From: Nissolia schottii
Taxonomy: Eukaryota; Streptophyta; Magnoliopsida; Fabales; Fabaceae
Assembly (NCBI GenBank): GCA_003254905.1
Contig: QANU01110956.1
Location: 545,668-609,667, forward strand
Length of the DNA: 64,000 bases
Reading direction: 5' to 3'
Below the pieces are notes generated by a model. That model saw only the letters and a list, made by a program, of their open reading frames with translations, had not been told where the DNA came from and searched no databases. A program made the position numbers and the translations under genes. Position 1 is the stretch's first letter; every line of letters starts with the position of its first letter. Positions 11,209 through 22,958 of this stretch are shown here, in pieces.

Positions 11209-14200
11209 GTTTGAGTGAATGATGTACATATAAAATAATATGGTGATCAATGTGTTTAACAATCCTTTAAAAATGTAGTTAAACATATTTTAAAATAATA
11301 TAACTAAATTGATTCTCTATTTTACCATTACTCATACGCTTTTATCCAAAATAATTACTCCACCGCAATAGAGGAGGAAGATAGGTGTTAAATGATAAAT
11401 GATATATAATAAATCTTTTCTATTTACTGCATCTATTTTTTATTTTGGTAAATTCAGTATTTTTATCATTTGTAATAGAAAAATATTTGAAACACCTAAC
11501 TTATTAATCTACAAATCAATTTAACCGCTCATATGAATGATAATTGACATTTTTTAGGGTTAAAAAATGACTGTTAGTCCATTAATTTTGCAAATATTAG
11601 ATTTGTTGTCCTAAATAATCTTTGAGCATTTATAATGTAACTGTAAGTAGTTGCTTAACAATTTAATTATTTCTTCTTAGAACATGAAATAAGATTAACA
11701 AGTCTAACTTTTGCAAAGTTTAAAGACTAATTAACCTGTCACTTTTTTAAGTTGAGAGACCAGACCGATTAGACTACAAGTGTAAAATTCAAAGACTAAA
11801 TAAAATATTAATTTTTTTATCTTTAAAAATGTTAAATATTATTTATAAAAATTGATAGATTAATTTATTAGGTCTTCTCAACATTATTCTTTATTATATG
11901 CAATAATTTATCGTGCCTATGGTCCCACCAGTTGCACAGTGTGAAGGTCTCACTTAATTATTACACGTGTCAAAGGTGTAGGTACTCAGGGCTAAATTCC
12001 AGACACTAACAATCTCATTCTTTCTAGTCCTAGTTGAAGTGTACAAAACTGAATCCAAGTTGGAGCTTCTCCTTATGGTGGATTTGCAAACATTTATTCA
12101 GGATTCAAGGGTGAGATTTGTTGTTGTTGTGGTTGTAGCATGTGGGGCTAAATGATGAGTGAGACCCCATCATATGCTGGGAAAAACCATGCATGTATGT
12201 GGTCACAATCATTAGAAATTCCCAATTGTCAAGCTAATTGGTGCCCCCACCATGTACTGCAGCACTGCACATCCCTAATAGAAGAAAGGGGTGGCACCGT
12301 GGGCCGTGGGAGTAGAAATATTTCTGATCATTTTTGTGTGCTTATTAAATATATTTAATGCCTATTTTGTTGATAATATTAATCATTACTATTAATTCAA
12401 AGTATTTGAAATATATATATATATATATATATATATTGAAATTAATGGTTAATAATGTTCATAAAACACACATTAAATATGTTTTATGAACACACAAGTA
12501 TATTTCTCATTAGTCAGAGCCATTCCGCCTAATCCTATATTAAGTCTAGTTTAATCTAATTTATTCAATAATTAAGTTAAGCTTAAGTTTTTTTAAAAGC
12601 ATTTTTAAGCTAAAAAGTTAGCTCATAAACTATAAAAAAATAAAACTAGATAAGAATTTTTTAAAATAATATCTTAGACTTTAAAAGGTAAAATAAGATA
12701 TCTTACTAGAGAATTAATTATGTAAACATGAGTTTCACTTTTTGTTTTTTAATCTAATTGTGAAATTTTTCACATTACTAAGGGATTCACTTTATAAAAT
12801 CATTTTCCAAAACAGCCTATTAAATTTAACAGATTGACTTATTATAAAATGATATTAATAAATTTATTATTATTATTATTCAATTAATTAAATTATATTG
12901 TATTGATAGAATTTTTCACTTATTTAAGAAATCTTTTAATTTTAACTATTTAGAAATAGATTTATTGATTTACTTAGAATTCTTTTACCTTATTTAAGAG
13001 TAAACTTTTTAACATATCTTAAGACTCTACTATTAAATAGACTTTTAAATAGATTTAGTATGTGTTTGATTTTCATGTGAAAACATCAAAAATTGATTCT
13101 GAATTTTTAGAAGTAATAAACTTTTATTTGTGATGACACTTATCATCAATTTTGAGTGTTATCACCAAAGCATCAAACATACACCTACAAATCAAACCAA
13201 CTTTACAAAAGTTAAACTAAACCTTAATAAAAGGTCTATATCGAGCTAATATATTAGAGTTACAAACAGGTCAAACTTATTTAACCCAAATCATAATTAG
13301 TCTATCCTATAATTTGCACCTCTACACAAGGGGACCCACATGTTTTCTAGCCCCCAATCAATGTGCATAAAGTTTTATTTATTTATTTATTTATTATAAA
13401 ACAATGAGGATAAAGTTATGCAACGACAAACTCATATAATGAAATTTGTTAGATATGTTGTATAATACAGTACATGATTCATCAGTAATATTCAGTAACA
13501 TCTTTTATTTAAAATAAAAATATTTTAAGTTTAGTAAACTTGGATTAATCTGAATCTTATTAAGCCAGCTAGTTATAGAATAGGGTCTTTTCAATTTTAA
13601 TTTTTATTCTAAAAACTTGAAATCGGTGCTATACTTGATAAGGATGAGTATCATGTGACTTGAATCAATCAAGTCTTGTTACAAATATAAAACACATGAA
13701 TCCTCTCAAATGAATTTTTTTTATGAAAAATTAAGTGTAATTTTTTATCCTTAATTAAATATGTGTGACTCATATATATGATATAAGTAAAAAATAAATT
13801 ATTAATAAAAGATCATATTTAACTTCACATGACAAAAAAACTCATTTACTCCCAAAATGTATTTGGTTTTGTGCTACTAAATTAGCTTTTTCTTTTCATG
13901 AATTGAACTACATTTAAAAAAAAAAAAAAGAAAAAACCTTGTAACACAGCTAGTCTTGCCTCTAAAGAAGGTTAAGAAACAGCCTAAAATTGAATGTTGT
14001 GTCTCCTCATTGTTTGCCCACATAATAGAATTCACTTTTTTAAATTGATGTGTACTTATATATTAATATATTGTATCGATTCATATTTTATTTATTATTA
14101 AATAAAATTTTAATAAAATTTCACACTTTAATAAAGATTTTATCTAATATTAAATGTAAGATGATCACTCAATAAATAATATATATACTTGTTTAGTTTG

Positions 14201-16112
14201 TCATATTGTGTTGGCTAATATTTATTTATTATAAAATAAAATTTTAATAAAATTTAAATATTAATAAAATTTTATTTAATAATACAGGAAGGGTCATGAA
14301 TTAATACATTGTCTCACATCAAATAGCTAAACACAAAACAACTCCAACCTTCCACGTGGTACAAGTCAGGTTGCACGTGTGTGCATGTGGAGGCTCCTCC
14401 TTATTATTCCCGCCGGTCTACTTAATTTGGAGTTTGGGACCTTTCTGGGTTTTTGTTGCTTAACTAACGCCCATGTGATTTCTCTCAATTCTTAACACTT
14501 TTTCCATTCAATTATTTCCCAAATGAAAGATGTTTCACTGTTATAATATACTCCATTATAAGTTTCCCTTTTAGTTGATATGAAAATTTGTGGTTTCTCA
14601 TATGCTTAAGGATACATATTTCTCGTATTAAGTTTGTTTATTTTTATAATTTTTAAAATTAAATTTATCAAAGTTATCATTATTTTATATTTTATATTAT
14701 TGTAACAAATTTTTTATAAGTTAGATTTAAATTATCAAAATAGTCAACTTATAAAAAATTAAAAAATTTGTAAATCTTTTGAGTTTATAATACATCTTTT
14801 TATAAATATTATATTAAAAAATATTAATTTATTATATTAGATCATATAATACATTAGTATGTCACATTAGATATAAAATAATAATAAAATTTAACGAATT
14901 TAATTTTAACAATTGTAGACAATAGACAATTTTAGCAAGATGGGTATTTAACCCATGTGGCATGCGAAAAACCATATAAAAATATTGGTTTGGAAATTTT
15001 GGCGTGTAAACTTCAGTATAATATTAGTAGCATCAGGCAAGTTTATTTTTAAATGAAAATAAATTCATACATCATATTTATCTTTAACATTAAAAGTATA
15101 AGGGCTAATTTAATATATGAGGTACCATTTTAGAAATAAATTTAATGTATAAATGTTAACTTATAACAAATTTACTATTTTTTTTTAAATCTAGAAACAA
15201 ATTTAAGGGACGTGGCGAATATTAAAGGCAAATTTAATGGTATGCTCGAATTTTTGCCCCAATGGTTGTCAAAGCATTATTGATGGATGACTGCTAACTC
15301 TGACCAGCTTGACACACTTTGACCAATGGTAGATATCGTAACGTTCTGTCAAACCCGTTGATGTTGGAAATTGAAGTTAGGTCACGGCTAATAGAAGATA
15401 CTTTTAGATTAGATGCTTGTACTTTATGGTAATTTTATTGTAACCAATATTCTCCTTATGAAGAGTTCTGTTTCAATCATACAAAACTTAATAATCGTTT
15501 ATTCTATAAATTTAGAATAAGCAATTTGTTTTCAAACCACATACTAATCAAGCATCAACCACAAATTACAATACAGGTAATGGAGCACATAATAAAAATA
15601 ATTAGACCACTCTTATCCCGGGTGTATTAAAAAATGGTTGTTAAACTTGTGCCACTAAAAAAATTTCTCTCGTATAACTAACAGCCACAACACAATCCAT
15701 TTTCCTTCAATATGTGCACTCAAAAAGCATTTAAAAAACTTTGCAAAATTAAGAAACAAAAGGAGAACTTGGCTTTGAGGGGGAAACATCCATTATCATA
15801 AGGAAGACCCTTCATTTTATTACTACTGCTATTTTATTTAGTGCATGCTTATATATTTTAGAATTTTCACCTTGTAAACTTATTTATCCATGGAAAAAAA
15901 AATGCACAACAATAGCGGGTTGTTTATTTCGAGGTTTAAAATTTTATTCTCTTGAATAATGTTCATGAGAATGTGATATTTAGAAATGCTATTATCGAGT
16001 ATTCTAAAAAAATTGTTTGTTTAACATTAAATTTTTTTTAGAATACTTTAAAAATTTTAAGAGTAGTTAGATTCTTTATATTTTTGAACTTCTAACTAAA
16101 TTCTTATAGCTA
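11209..16112. other. Long AT-rich spacer
   Basis: No gene is supported in these 4.9 kb. An (AT)n run is at 12410-12435, a (TTTA)n run near 13376-13395, and homopolymer tracts occur throughout. Two less AT-rich islands stand out: 11920-12330 (unassigned) and 14340-14460 (two G-box-like ACGTG sites). Sequence near 15365-15500 resembles the end of a retrotransposon LTR but too weakly to call. Confidence 0.5.
12410..12435. repeat. (AT)n microsatellite
   Basis: About 13 AT units in a row in intergenic DNA. Confidence 0.9.
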
Positions 16113-16927
16113 TTTGTTTTAGTTTAAATGCCTACTTTTAGAGGAACAAAGAGAAGACAATGTGAGTCATTGGCTCAAGGTGGATCAAGTGGGTTGCAAA
16201 GTGTAGGCTTCTAGATCGTCTCGCCATAACTAGCACTCTAGAAATAGTTCTCTTGAATCTAAAATGCCAACTTCAGTTAGCCTCCTTAAAGGATTGTCCA
16301 GAATGTTTATGCAGGAGAAATCCCAACTAGATAAGGTCCAACAATTGCAGTCTCTGCAAACAGAGGCGGAGCTTAATCTTAAGGTAATACCTTCATTGAT
16401 TCCTGTGCAACGTGGCCTAAAATATCAGGATGATGGTGATATATTGGCCATAACTTATAATGGTCAGATTGTAGTGAGTGAGATAAGTGATCTAGCAATT
16501 GGGGATAACTTTCGATTCTCTCCAGGTAACAATGATGTCAAGAGCAACCCTCCATAGAAGAGATCAAGGATGAAAACCTAATTAGACCACAATGGTCACA
16601 AACCTGCCTTCTTGACTCTTTCTACTAAGAAAAGAGCTCTAAAGAACCCAAGTGATGACCCAGGGAAAAAGTTGTGCACTGATAATGATTGGGCACTAGG
16701 ACTAGCTACCAATAAGTGATTTTCCCTTGAGTTGGTTGTTGAGTTTAAGGTTGTTAGGTTAATTCTGCTTTATTTTATGTATCTTCTTTAACATTATCAT
16801 ATCATTTGCTATGCCAGCTTTCTGGGAAATCCCTTTCTTAAGTGTGTGTGTGTTTGGTCATATGGACCTCATTGTATTTGTTACTCATTTGAATAATGAA
16901 TGCAATATTTTTATCTAAAAAAAATGA
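16113..16927 (+). mobile_element. Probable internally deleted LINE remnant
   Basis: An open frame at 16264-16557 (97 codons) reads like the end of a plant LINE ORF1, followed by a basic stretch in the same region (KKRALKNPSDDPGKK). No endonuclease or reverse transcriptase follows; the sequence passes into a T-rich tail with AATAATGAATGCAATATTTT and an A-run at about 16917-16924, which is the usual plant LINE 3' end. The simplest reading is a LINE copy with most of ORF2 lost. The 5' border is approximate and no target duplication was identified. A processed transcript of another kind is the alternative. Confidence 0.4.
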
Positions 16928-17454
16928 ATTAAGAAAAAACAATTATGTCACTACAAGAAAATACACTATTACCGTCTCAAAATTATTGCCGGTCAAAAAC
17001 CGACGGTAATACCGTCGGAAAAATGGACAACCTCGACGGTTACCACGTCAACGAATTAAAACCGAGCATTTATGAGCCGATTACCGTCAGTTCTTTACGC
17101 CAACGATAACACCGACGGTAAACCACATTACCGTCTCCCACAACCGACGGTAACACATTGGAAAAAGGCGCAACAATTTCATCAACCCGCTATAAATTTT
17201 TTATTACCGTCGGTATAATACCGACGGTAAATGTCTCGGAAATATTTATTGGCCGTTTCCCAGAACGTTTAACGTTCCCATGAATCGTTTTCACCGCTTG
17301 GTTACCGTCGGTTGCCGCCGACGGTAACATATTGGCCGAATACTATAAAATCCCCTCCCCCACCCTCCTAAGCCTGCACCATAATAATTCTCTTCTCTCA
17401 TCCATTCTCCCATTTCTTATCCGTCGTGCGATGCTTTTGTCGTCGAGGACGTCG

Positions 17455-17680
17455 TGATATATATTAGTTTAATTTGTTGGTTATCAGTCTGCCGTTGAGT
17501 AAATTGAGTCATCAAATGGATACAAAGTCTAAGATAGTGGTAATTACTGGCAGTCCCATTGGGGGAATAGTGATTATTTGGCCAGCCTAATCGAGGGGTT
17601 CTCATTGTCTACCACCAATTAAACTGATGACTACCACTATCTTGGACTTTGTTATTCATTAACCGGCTCAACTCAGTGTA
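17455..17680. repeat. Imperfect hairpin inside the CACTA element
   Basis: The left arm near 17460-17560 (containing ACAAAGTCTAAGATAGTGGT) is the inverse of the right arm near 17615-17680 (containing ACCACTATCTTGGACTTTGT). A short loop of different sequence separates them. Confidence 0.7.
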
Positions 17681-17704
17681 TATATTATATATTTATTTAA
17701 TTAA

Positions 17705-17885
17705 TTTTTGCCGAGCAGCTTGCTGGCGCCACGTTAATTGGGAGAGTGATAAAGACCAAGGCCAAGGTGGTGGTAATCAGGTTGGGGGCTCGTCACATTA
17801 ATATTTCCCTAACTTGACTACAACCATATTGGTCTTGGCCTTTATTAATCACTCAATTAAAGTGTTGCCAGGGTCGGCAAAAATT
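17705..17885. repeat. Second imperfect hairpin inside the CACTA element
   Basis: The left arm (GCCGAGCAGC, then GTGATAAAGACCAAGGCCAA, near 17710-17770) is mirrored by the right arm (TTGGTCTTGGCCTTTATTAA, then GTCGGC, near 17830-17880). Together with the previous hairpin it forms a tandem pair of fold-back units. Confidence 0.65.
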
Positions 17886-18594
17886 AAATTTACATTACCG
17901 TCGGATGATACCGATGGTGAAAACCCTAAACCCTAACCCAATATTACCGTCAGATGTCACCGATGGTAAAACCCTAAACCCCAATCCAATATTACCGTCA
18001 GAACAGACAGATGGTAAATACTGACGCGTTAACGTCGTACACAAGTAATAACAGACGGTAAAGGCTTCGAAATTGGTGCACGATCGTTACCGTCGACACC
18101 TAAAGCATACCGACGGTGATCTGCAAAATTTACGACGGTTGGTCAAAAGTAGACGGTAATTAAATAATTTGGTCAGTATTTGTTGGCGCCAAATTTATTT
18201 GGTTACCATCGGTTTGTATAGCTATGCCGACGGTAAATGTTTTAATTAAATGATCCGTTTTGAATTGTATTTGTTACCGTCGGCATAGCCGTTTACGGTC
18301 GGGTATGTCCGACGGTAAAGGACAGAGCTAATAACTTAAGCGATTTTCCTTTCTCTTCTCCTCATTCTCATACTTCTTCTTTCTCTCCGCCCTCTCCTCT
18401 CCATGACCAACACTCGGTCGGTCGGGTCCTTGCCGCGCCACCGCTGCGCCGCCACTGCCTCCACTCAACCACTAGAGGTCGACTCTCTACTCACATTGTA
18501 GGTTCAATTTGTTTCCATCTTCTCCACTATTGATGCATGCAAACTCAAACTCAAACTCTTTGTGCTTCCTCTGTGTCTCTATCGATTTGGGGTT

Positions 18595-18735
18595 GTGTGT
18601 GTGTGTTGGCTGATTTGTGTGCGTGTTGGCTAATTCGTGTGCGTGTGTGTCTCTGTGGTTGATGGGGTTGTGTGTGTTGGCTGATTTGTGTTTGTGTGTG
18701 TGTGTGTCTCTGTGGCTGATTTGGGGTTGTGTGTG
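18595..18735. repeat. GT-rich simple repeat inside the CACTA element
   Basis: Imperfect (GT)n runs alternate with TTGGCTGATTTGTGT-like words, with several near-identical 40-50 base segments in tandem. Confidence 0.7.
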
Positions 18736-19403
18736 AGTGTTCAGGGAAGTTGTTGCTTACATGTTGCTTGTTTGCCACTTTATTTGGGGTTCTTTTAATC
18801 CGCTGCCACTAGTTGAGGAATTGGAACTGTCTATATATGGGATGATTTTGTCTTGTTTTGCTAATTGCAAAATTGTGAATGTGAACTTGTAGATTTGTTA
18901 TGGGGTTGAGGATCAAAGGAGATTTGAATAAGCAGCTTGCTCAAGCCAAGGACTTCCCCAATAATTAGGTATATCTGCAATAACTTTATTGGTATTAGGA
19001 TAGAGACTTACTTTCTTATGATAGATTTGTAGGATTGGAGTTGTATGACTGGATTATTGGGGGAAGGAACGCTTAGCATTTCTTCCCGACATTGTTTGGA
19101 TTGAATGTGCTGTCAACGGTGATTATATGTTGTTTGCGAAGATTAGAGGGCCTATGTTTTAGAACAGTTTAGAAAAGATTGTGTGGAATTACGAACATTA
19201 ATCTTCAGAAATGTTTGTGCTTTCCTTTGTTTGTAATTTAATTTTTGCAAAACTATGTCTTCTTCCATTGTTTAAGTGCGAGGTTGATTTTGTCTATGTA
19301 GAGTGAACTTGTCGATTTGTTGTGATGTTGAGGATCTTACTTTCTTATTAATTGCTTTATGTGTGTTGGTTATGAAAATGATATTTCTATATCGTAGCTC
19401 CCT

Positions 19404-19769
19404 ATGGGCCTGGGCGATCATCCCTTCGCTCCTATCATCATTGAGGATGATGACGAACCCGCAGCAACCTCACCCGAGTTCGACGAGCCTGACTACGACT
19501 CCCCCTTTTGGGGCGAGCCTGACTACGACTCCCCTTTCTGGGACGTGGACGCGGATGAGGACGTGCACGTGGACGTCAACGTGAATGGGTCCATGCACGT
19601 GGGCGTCAACGTGGACGTAAACGTGGGTGGGGACGTGCACGTGGACGTCAACGTAGATGGGGATTTATACGTGGACGTCAACGTGGACGGGGACAGGGAC
19701 GTGTACATGGACGTGGATGTGGAGGACCCTGAGGAGGACGAAGAGGATGAAGACCCCGACGAGGATTGA
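19404..19769 (+). CDS. Acidic VDVNVDGD-repeat ORF carried by the CACTA element
   Basis: This 121-codon frame is probably the last exon of a longer transcript, since sequence just before it resembles an intron end and similar segments lie at 18402 and 18898. The product starts MGLGDHPFAPIIIEDDDEP, contains the tandem peptide EPDYDSPFW twice, then about six imperfect repeats of V-D-V-N-V-D-G-D and a final DEDEE tail. Underlying DNA repeats in units of about 18-36 bases around GTGGACGTCAACGTGG. It is far more GC-rich than its surroundings. I recognise no domain. It could be a degenerate C-terminal part of an element protein, a captured host fragment, or an expanded minisatellite that happens to be open. 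Confidence 0.35.
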   Translation: MGLGDHPFAPIIIEDDDEPAATSPEFDEPDYDSPFWGEPDYDSPFWDVDADEDVHVDVNVNGSMHVGVNVDVNVGGDVHVDVNVDGDLYVDVNVDGDRDVYMDVDVEDPEEDEEDEDPDED

Positions 19770-20484
19770 ATGTATTGTGTATATTTTGAATATATTATGT
19801 ATATTATTTGTTTCTTTAACTATGTAATGAATCTAAACACGCAATGATTTATATGGAAAGTACCACTTTGTTGAACTACTTTGTGAATTTATTTGTTATC
19901 TTTGCTAATGGAAGGCAGAGAGTAAAGATGACGCAAATATCTATCCGTGTAACTCTCACAATCAATGTAATCGCTAAAATAAATAATTAATATATAATAA
20001 TTATTTATAATTTTATTTAATAAAATAACCAATATTATTTATATCAAAATTGTGATTCAAATAAATAATAATTATTCAAAAATAAAAGTTAATTTAATTT
20101 TTTTTAAAATATTTGCTTACTACCGTCAGCCATCACCGACGGTAATATGGACACGATTATCCGAAATAATTAGCGTCGGTTATAGGTGACGGTAACATTT
20201 GGATAACATATTATTATTATTAGCGATGGATTGTTCCGACGGTAATCCGCCTATCAAGTAAACCGGTTACCGTCGGTATTGATCGACGAAAATTAGCATC
20301 GGTGATTATCCTTCGACGGTAAATTGGTTTCCATCGAACCCTTTATCGGCGACCCGATGACTGACGCTAACTCCGCTGGAAACACAATATTTTGACGGTA
20401 ACTGTCTCGTATCCGACGAAAAATTCTGACGGTAATAGTGTATTTTCTTGTAGTGTGTTATCAGTATAAAATTCTTTAAAGAGT

Positions 20485-20640
20485 AACGTTTACAATAACT
20501 AACACATCAACTTACTTATACTTCTACTCACTCATATGAATGATAGCATGTTTAGGAGCAACGCAAAAAAAAAAAAAATATAAATTATCATTCATAAAAG
20601 TAGGTTGATGAATTAAGTGTCTCAAGCATTTTTCTTCTTT
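20485..20640. mobile_element. Hairpin MITE, TCTCAAGCA family
   Basis: Inverted arms surround a poly-A centre at 20566-20579: CATCAACTTACTTATA...ATGAATGATAG on the left and TTATCATTCATAAAAGTAGG, then TTGATGAATTAAGTGTCTC, on the right. Its right end, AAGTGTCTCAAGCATTTT, matches the right end of the element at 52615-52790, so the two belong to one family. It sits immediately beside the CACTA element. Confidence 0.55.
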
Positions 20641-20824
20641 GAATTAACCAAATTTCATCACTAATACATTTAGCATCATAATAGTATTAACTTTGCTATG
20701 ATTGCACGTGATTTTATTTGGGTTCACCCAAGGTGTTCACTATAAATAGCAATAACTAATTTCATCGCAATAGAGTGCACATGATTATTAATACAAATGA
20801 CATTATTGAAAAAAACAAGTAATA

Positions 20825-21102
20825 CTCCCTCCGTCAAATCTTACATGTCGTTTTTTACCCAAAATTTCATCTAAAATTAGTTGTTATTTGATTAAATCTT
20901 GGAAATATTAATTATTGTATTTCTAACTATACCCTATTTATTATGAATTCTATATTATTGTTGCATTACAATTTTTTACAACACTTATTGAATGATAATT
21001 TAGTCTAAACACTTAATGCTTTATTTGAGTATGAGAAAATTAATTGATTTCTTAATATGTATGCATTTTTCAAAAATGACATGTAATATTAGACAGATGA
21101 AA
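20825..21102. mobile_element. Stowaway-like (Tc1/Mariner) MITE
   Basis: The left end CTCCCTCCGTCAAATCTTAC and the right end, AAAATGACATGTAATATTAGACAGATGAAA, follow the Stowaway consensus. A TA dinucleotide lies at each side (20823-20824 and 21103-21104). The 278-bp element has no ORF. The right end is more diverged from the canonical GGAGGGAG than the left. Confidence 0.8.
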
Positions 21103-21109
21103 TACTATC

Positions 21110-22060
21110 TTAAAAGGTAACTAAATAGTAGGGATGACAAAAATATCAACTCATATATCCACAGGAATTAAGCGCGTATGGGTATGCTCGCAATTTTCAT
21201 ATCCACAAGGATGAATATCCATACCCGTTTACTAATGGGTATGGATATAGAGATTGAGACACTCAACCCATAGATATTGCTAATTATTCATTAATATACG
21301 AAATTATGTAAATGTCTTTACTTATATAAATATAAAAACTAAAAATCCTAATTTGTTTTTAATCTGCAACGTTATTAGATTTTTATTATATATTTTTAAT
21401 TTGAATTGCAATTTTTTTTAATATTAGTACTATAATATATTGTATTTGATTGTAATTTTTCTAAATTTTTAACAAATATTACTAATGCCGACGAACATCC
21501 ACAGGGATTTAAGGGATTTAAATCTCTGCAGATACGAATAATGGATACCAATAGATTCGCAATATAACTAGGAAGACGTTGAAATACCACACGTGAGTTA
21601 CTTGGCATGCCAATTTTATATAGCCCATTTGATATTTACGTATCTAAGAATCAATAAATTCTATCCCGCATTGTTCACAAAATTTTGGGTTCTCTTTTTT
21701 ATCTCTGATTACTCAATAGTTTTCATAAACACAAATCCCACTTTTTACTTGCCCAAAAATTCTTTCACAAAACAATCCTTTTTTTGGGGCAATGAAAAGT
21801 ATAACAATAATGAGTATAGAATATTAAATATATATAGATAATGAGGAGCAAGTATCCGTGCTCACACACTTATTGCCAACCCTACTAAATAAATGTTTTA
21901 AAAAAATGAACCATTAATTTGAAACGGAAATAATAATATCAAATGAGCATTAATACCATACTAAATACACATTATTACTATTTAAAATACATATAATTTG
22001 AATTTCCTCCTATCATTACACCACAGTGTTATTTGTTTAGTGCCTTCTTTTAGGACTGGA
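21110..22060. other. AT-rich upstream region of the kinase gene
   Basis: No gene or clear element. The stretch contains repeated ATATCCA/GGGTATGGATAT words near 21140-21260 and near 21500-21560 that hint at a decayed short inverted element, but its borders cannot be set. Confidence 0.4.
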
Positions 22061-22327
22061 TCTGAGTCCATAAAGAGAAGGTATTATTCACTCTTGTTCA
22101 GTTCCTTCAGTGGTGTGCAGAAAACAGAAAGACACACACCAAAGTTACTTCCCTTTCTAGCTGTTTTTTTTTTCCTTTCTCTCTCTCTCTGTCTCTTTTT
22201 CCTTAGCATATTCACATGCTAATTTTCTTCTGCTTCTTTCTTTCTCCACTAGGCATGAAGAAGTGAAAACACTGCATTTCTTGCTCTTCATTCGCATTGC
22301 CATTTCTGATTTCTATACTCTCAACAG

Positions 22328-22362
<35 letters not shown>

Positions 22363-22958
22363 CTTTTGTTTTTTTTCCTTCATGGGTTTTTTTTATACAC
22401 TGTAGCTGAAAGAGCATCAAAGAAAGTTCATTGGGACTTTCTAAAGATTCAAACTTTTCAATTGGGGTGTTCATTTGGGATAAAAAAATTGTGGGTCGCT
22501 TTGATTGGTCTTCTTGGTTCATCGTTGCTTCGTTAAGTTATGGTTTCTTGTGAAACTTGTATAAAAAAAATTGAACCTTTATTACTGTCTCTGAAGGCCT
22601 TGTGAATTTTCTTAAGGCCTAATGGAATCGTTGAGAATTTTGTCTTCTGATGATACTTTGGCTTTTGTGTTATTATGGTGTTTGAATTTGTGGATTCTGT
22701 TCAATTTGATGGTTTTTTTCTCTCTCTAGTGAATGCTCTCTTGCAGGTTGTCTCGTGTTTTCTTTGTATTTTGCTCTTTTGGAATTTCATTGTCTGTGCG
22801 TGTCTGTTATTTCAGCAAGCACATAATTATTGATTGCTGTGTTGTGCGCATTTTTTGTAGTGCAGGGGATTCTGTAATTAAGGGCTTTCTGAATGATCAC
22901 ATATCTTTAAATTCACTGTTCTGAGTTTGGGATTTTCAAGTGTGTTCATAAGTTCTTG
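22060..22958 (+). promoter_or_regulatory. Long leader of the D6PK-like gene
   Basis: The region upstream of the kinase ATG is C/T-rich, with a CT microsatellite at 22330-22360 and several short upstream ATG frames, such as the one starting at 22297. A GT donor-like site follows CAACAG at 22328, and acceptor-like TTGCAG or GTGCAG sites occur at 22747 and 22865, so a leader intron is likely. Start site and splicing are inferred. Confidence 0.45.
22330..22360. repeat. (CT)n microsatellite in kinase leader
   Basis: Uninterrupted CT dinucleotides, typical of plant 5' leaders and core promoters. Confidence 0.9.

Larger units (their letters stand above)
16949..20455. mobile_element. CACTA (En/Spm) DNA transposon, non-autonomous, 3.5 kb
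   Basis: The ends begin CACTACAAGAAAATACAC and form a perfect 28-bp terminal inverted repeat (16949-16976 and 20428-20455). The element is flanked by a 3-bp direct repeat TGT (16946-16948 and 20456-20458), the CACTA hallmark. Subterminal regions of about 1.3 kb (left) and 0.4 kb (right) are filled with direct and inverted copies of ACCGTCGG/CCGACGGT, the expected transposase-binding repeats. No transposase (TnpD/TPase) domain was found, so it would need help in trans. The intact ends, matching target duplication and perfect TIRs suggest recent insertion. Inside are two hairpins, TATA-like and leader-like sequence, and an acidic ORF. Confidence 0.95.

Noticed and set aside
15362-15530. Possible LTR end (TGTTGGAAATTGAAG start, downstream CAATATTCTCC)
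   Set aside because: Resembles a Copia LTR only loosely; no second LTR, primer-binding site or coding part found.
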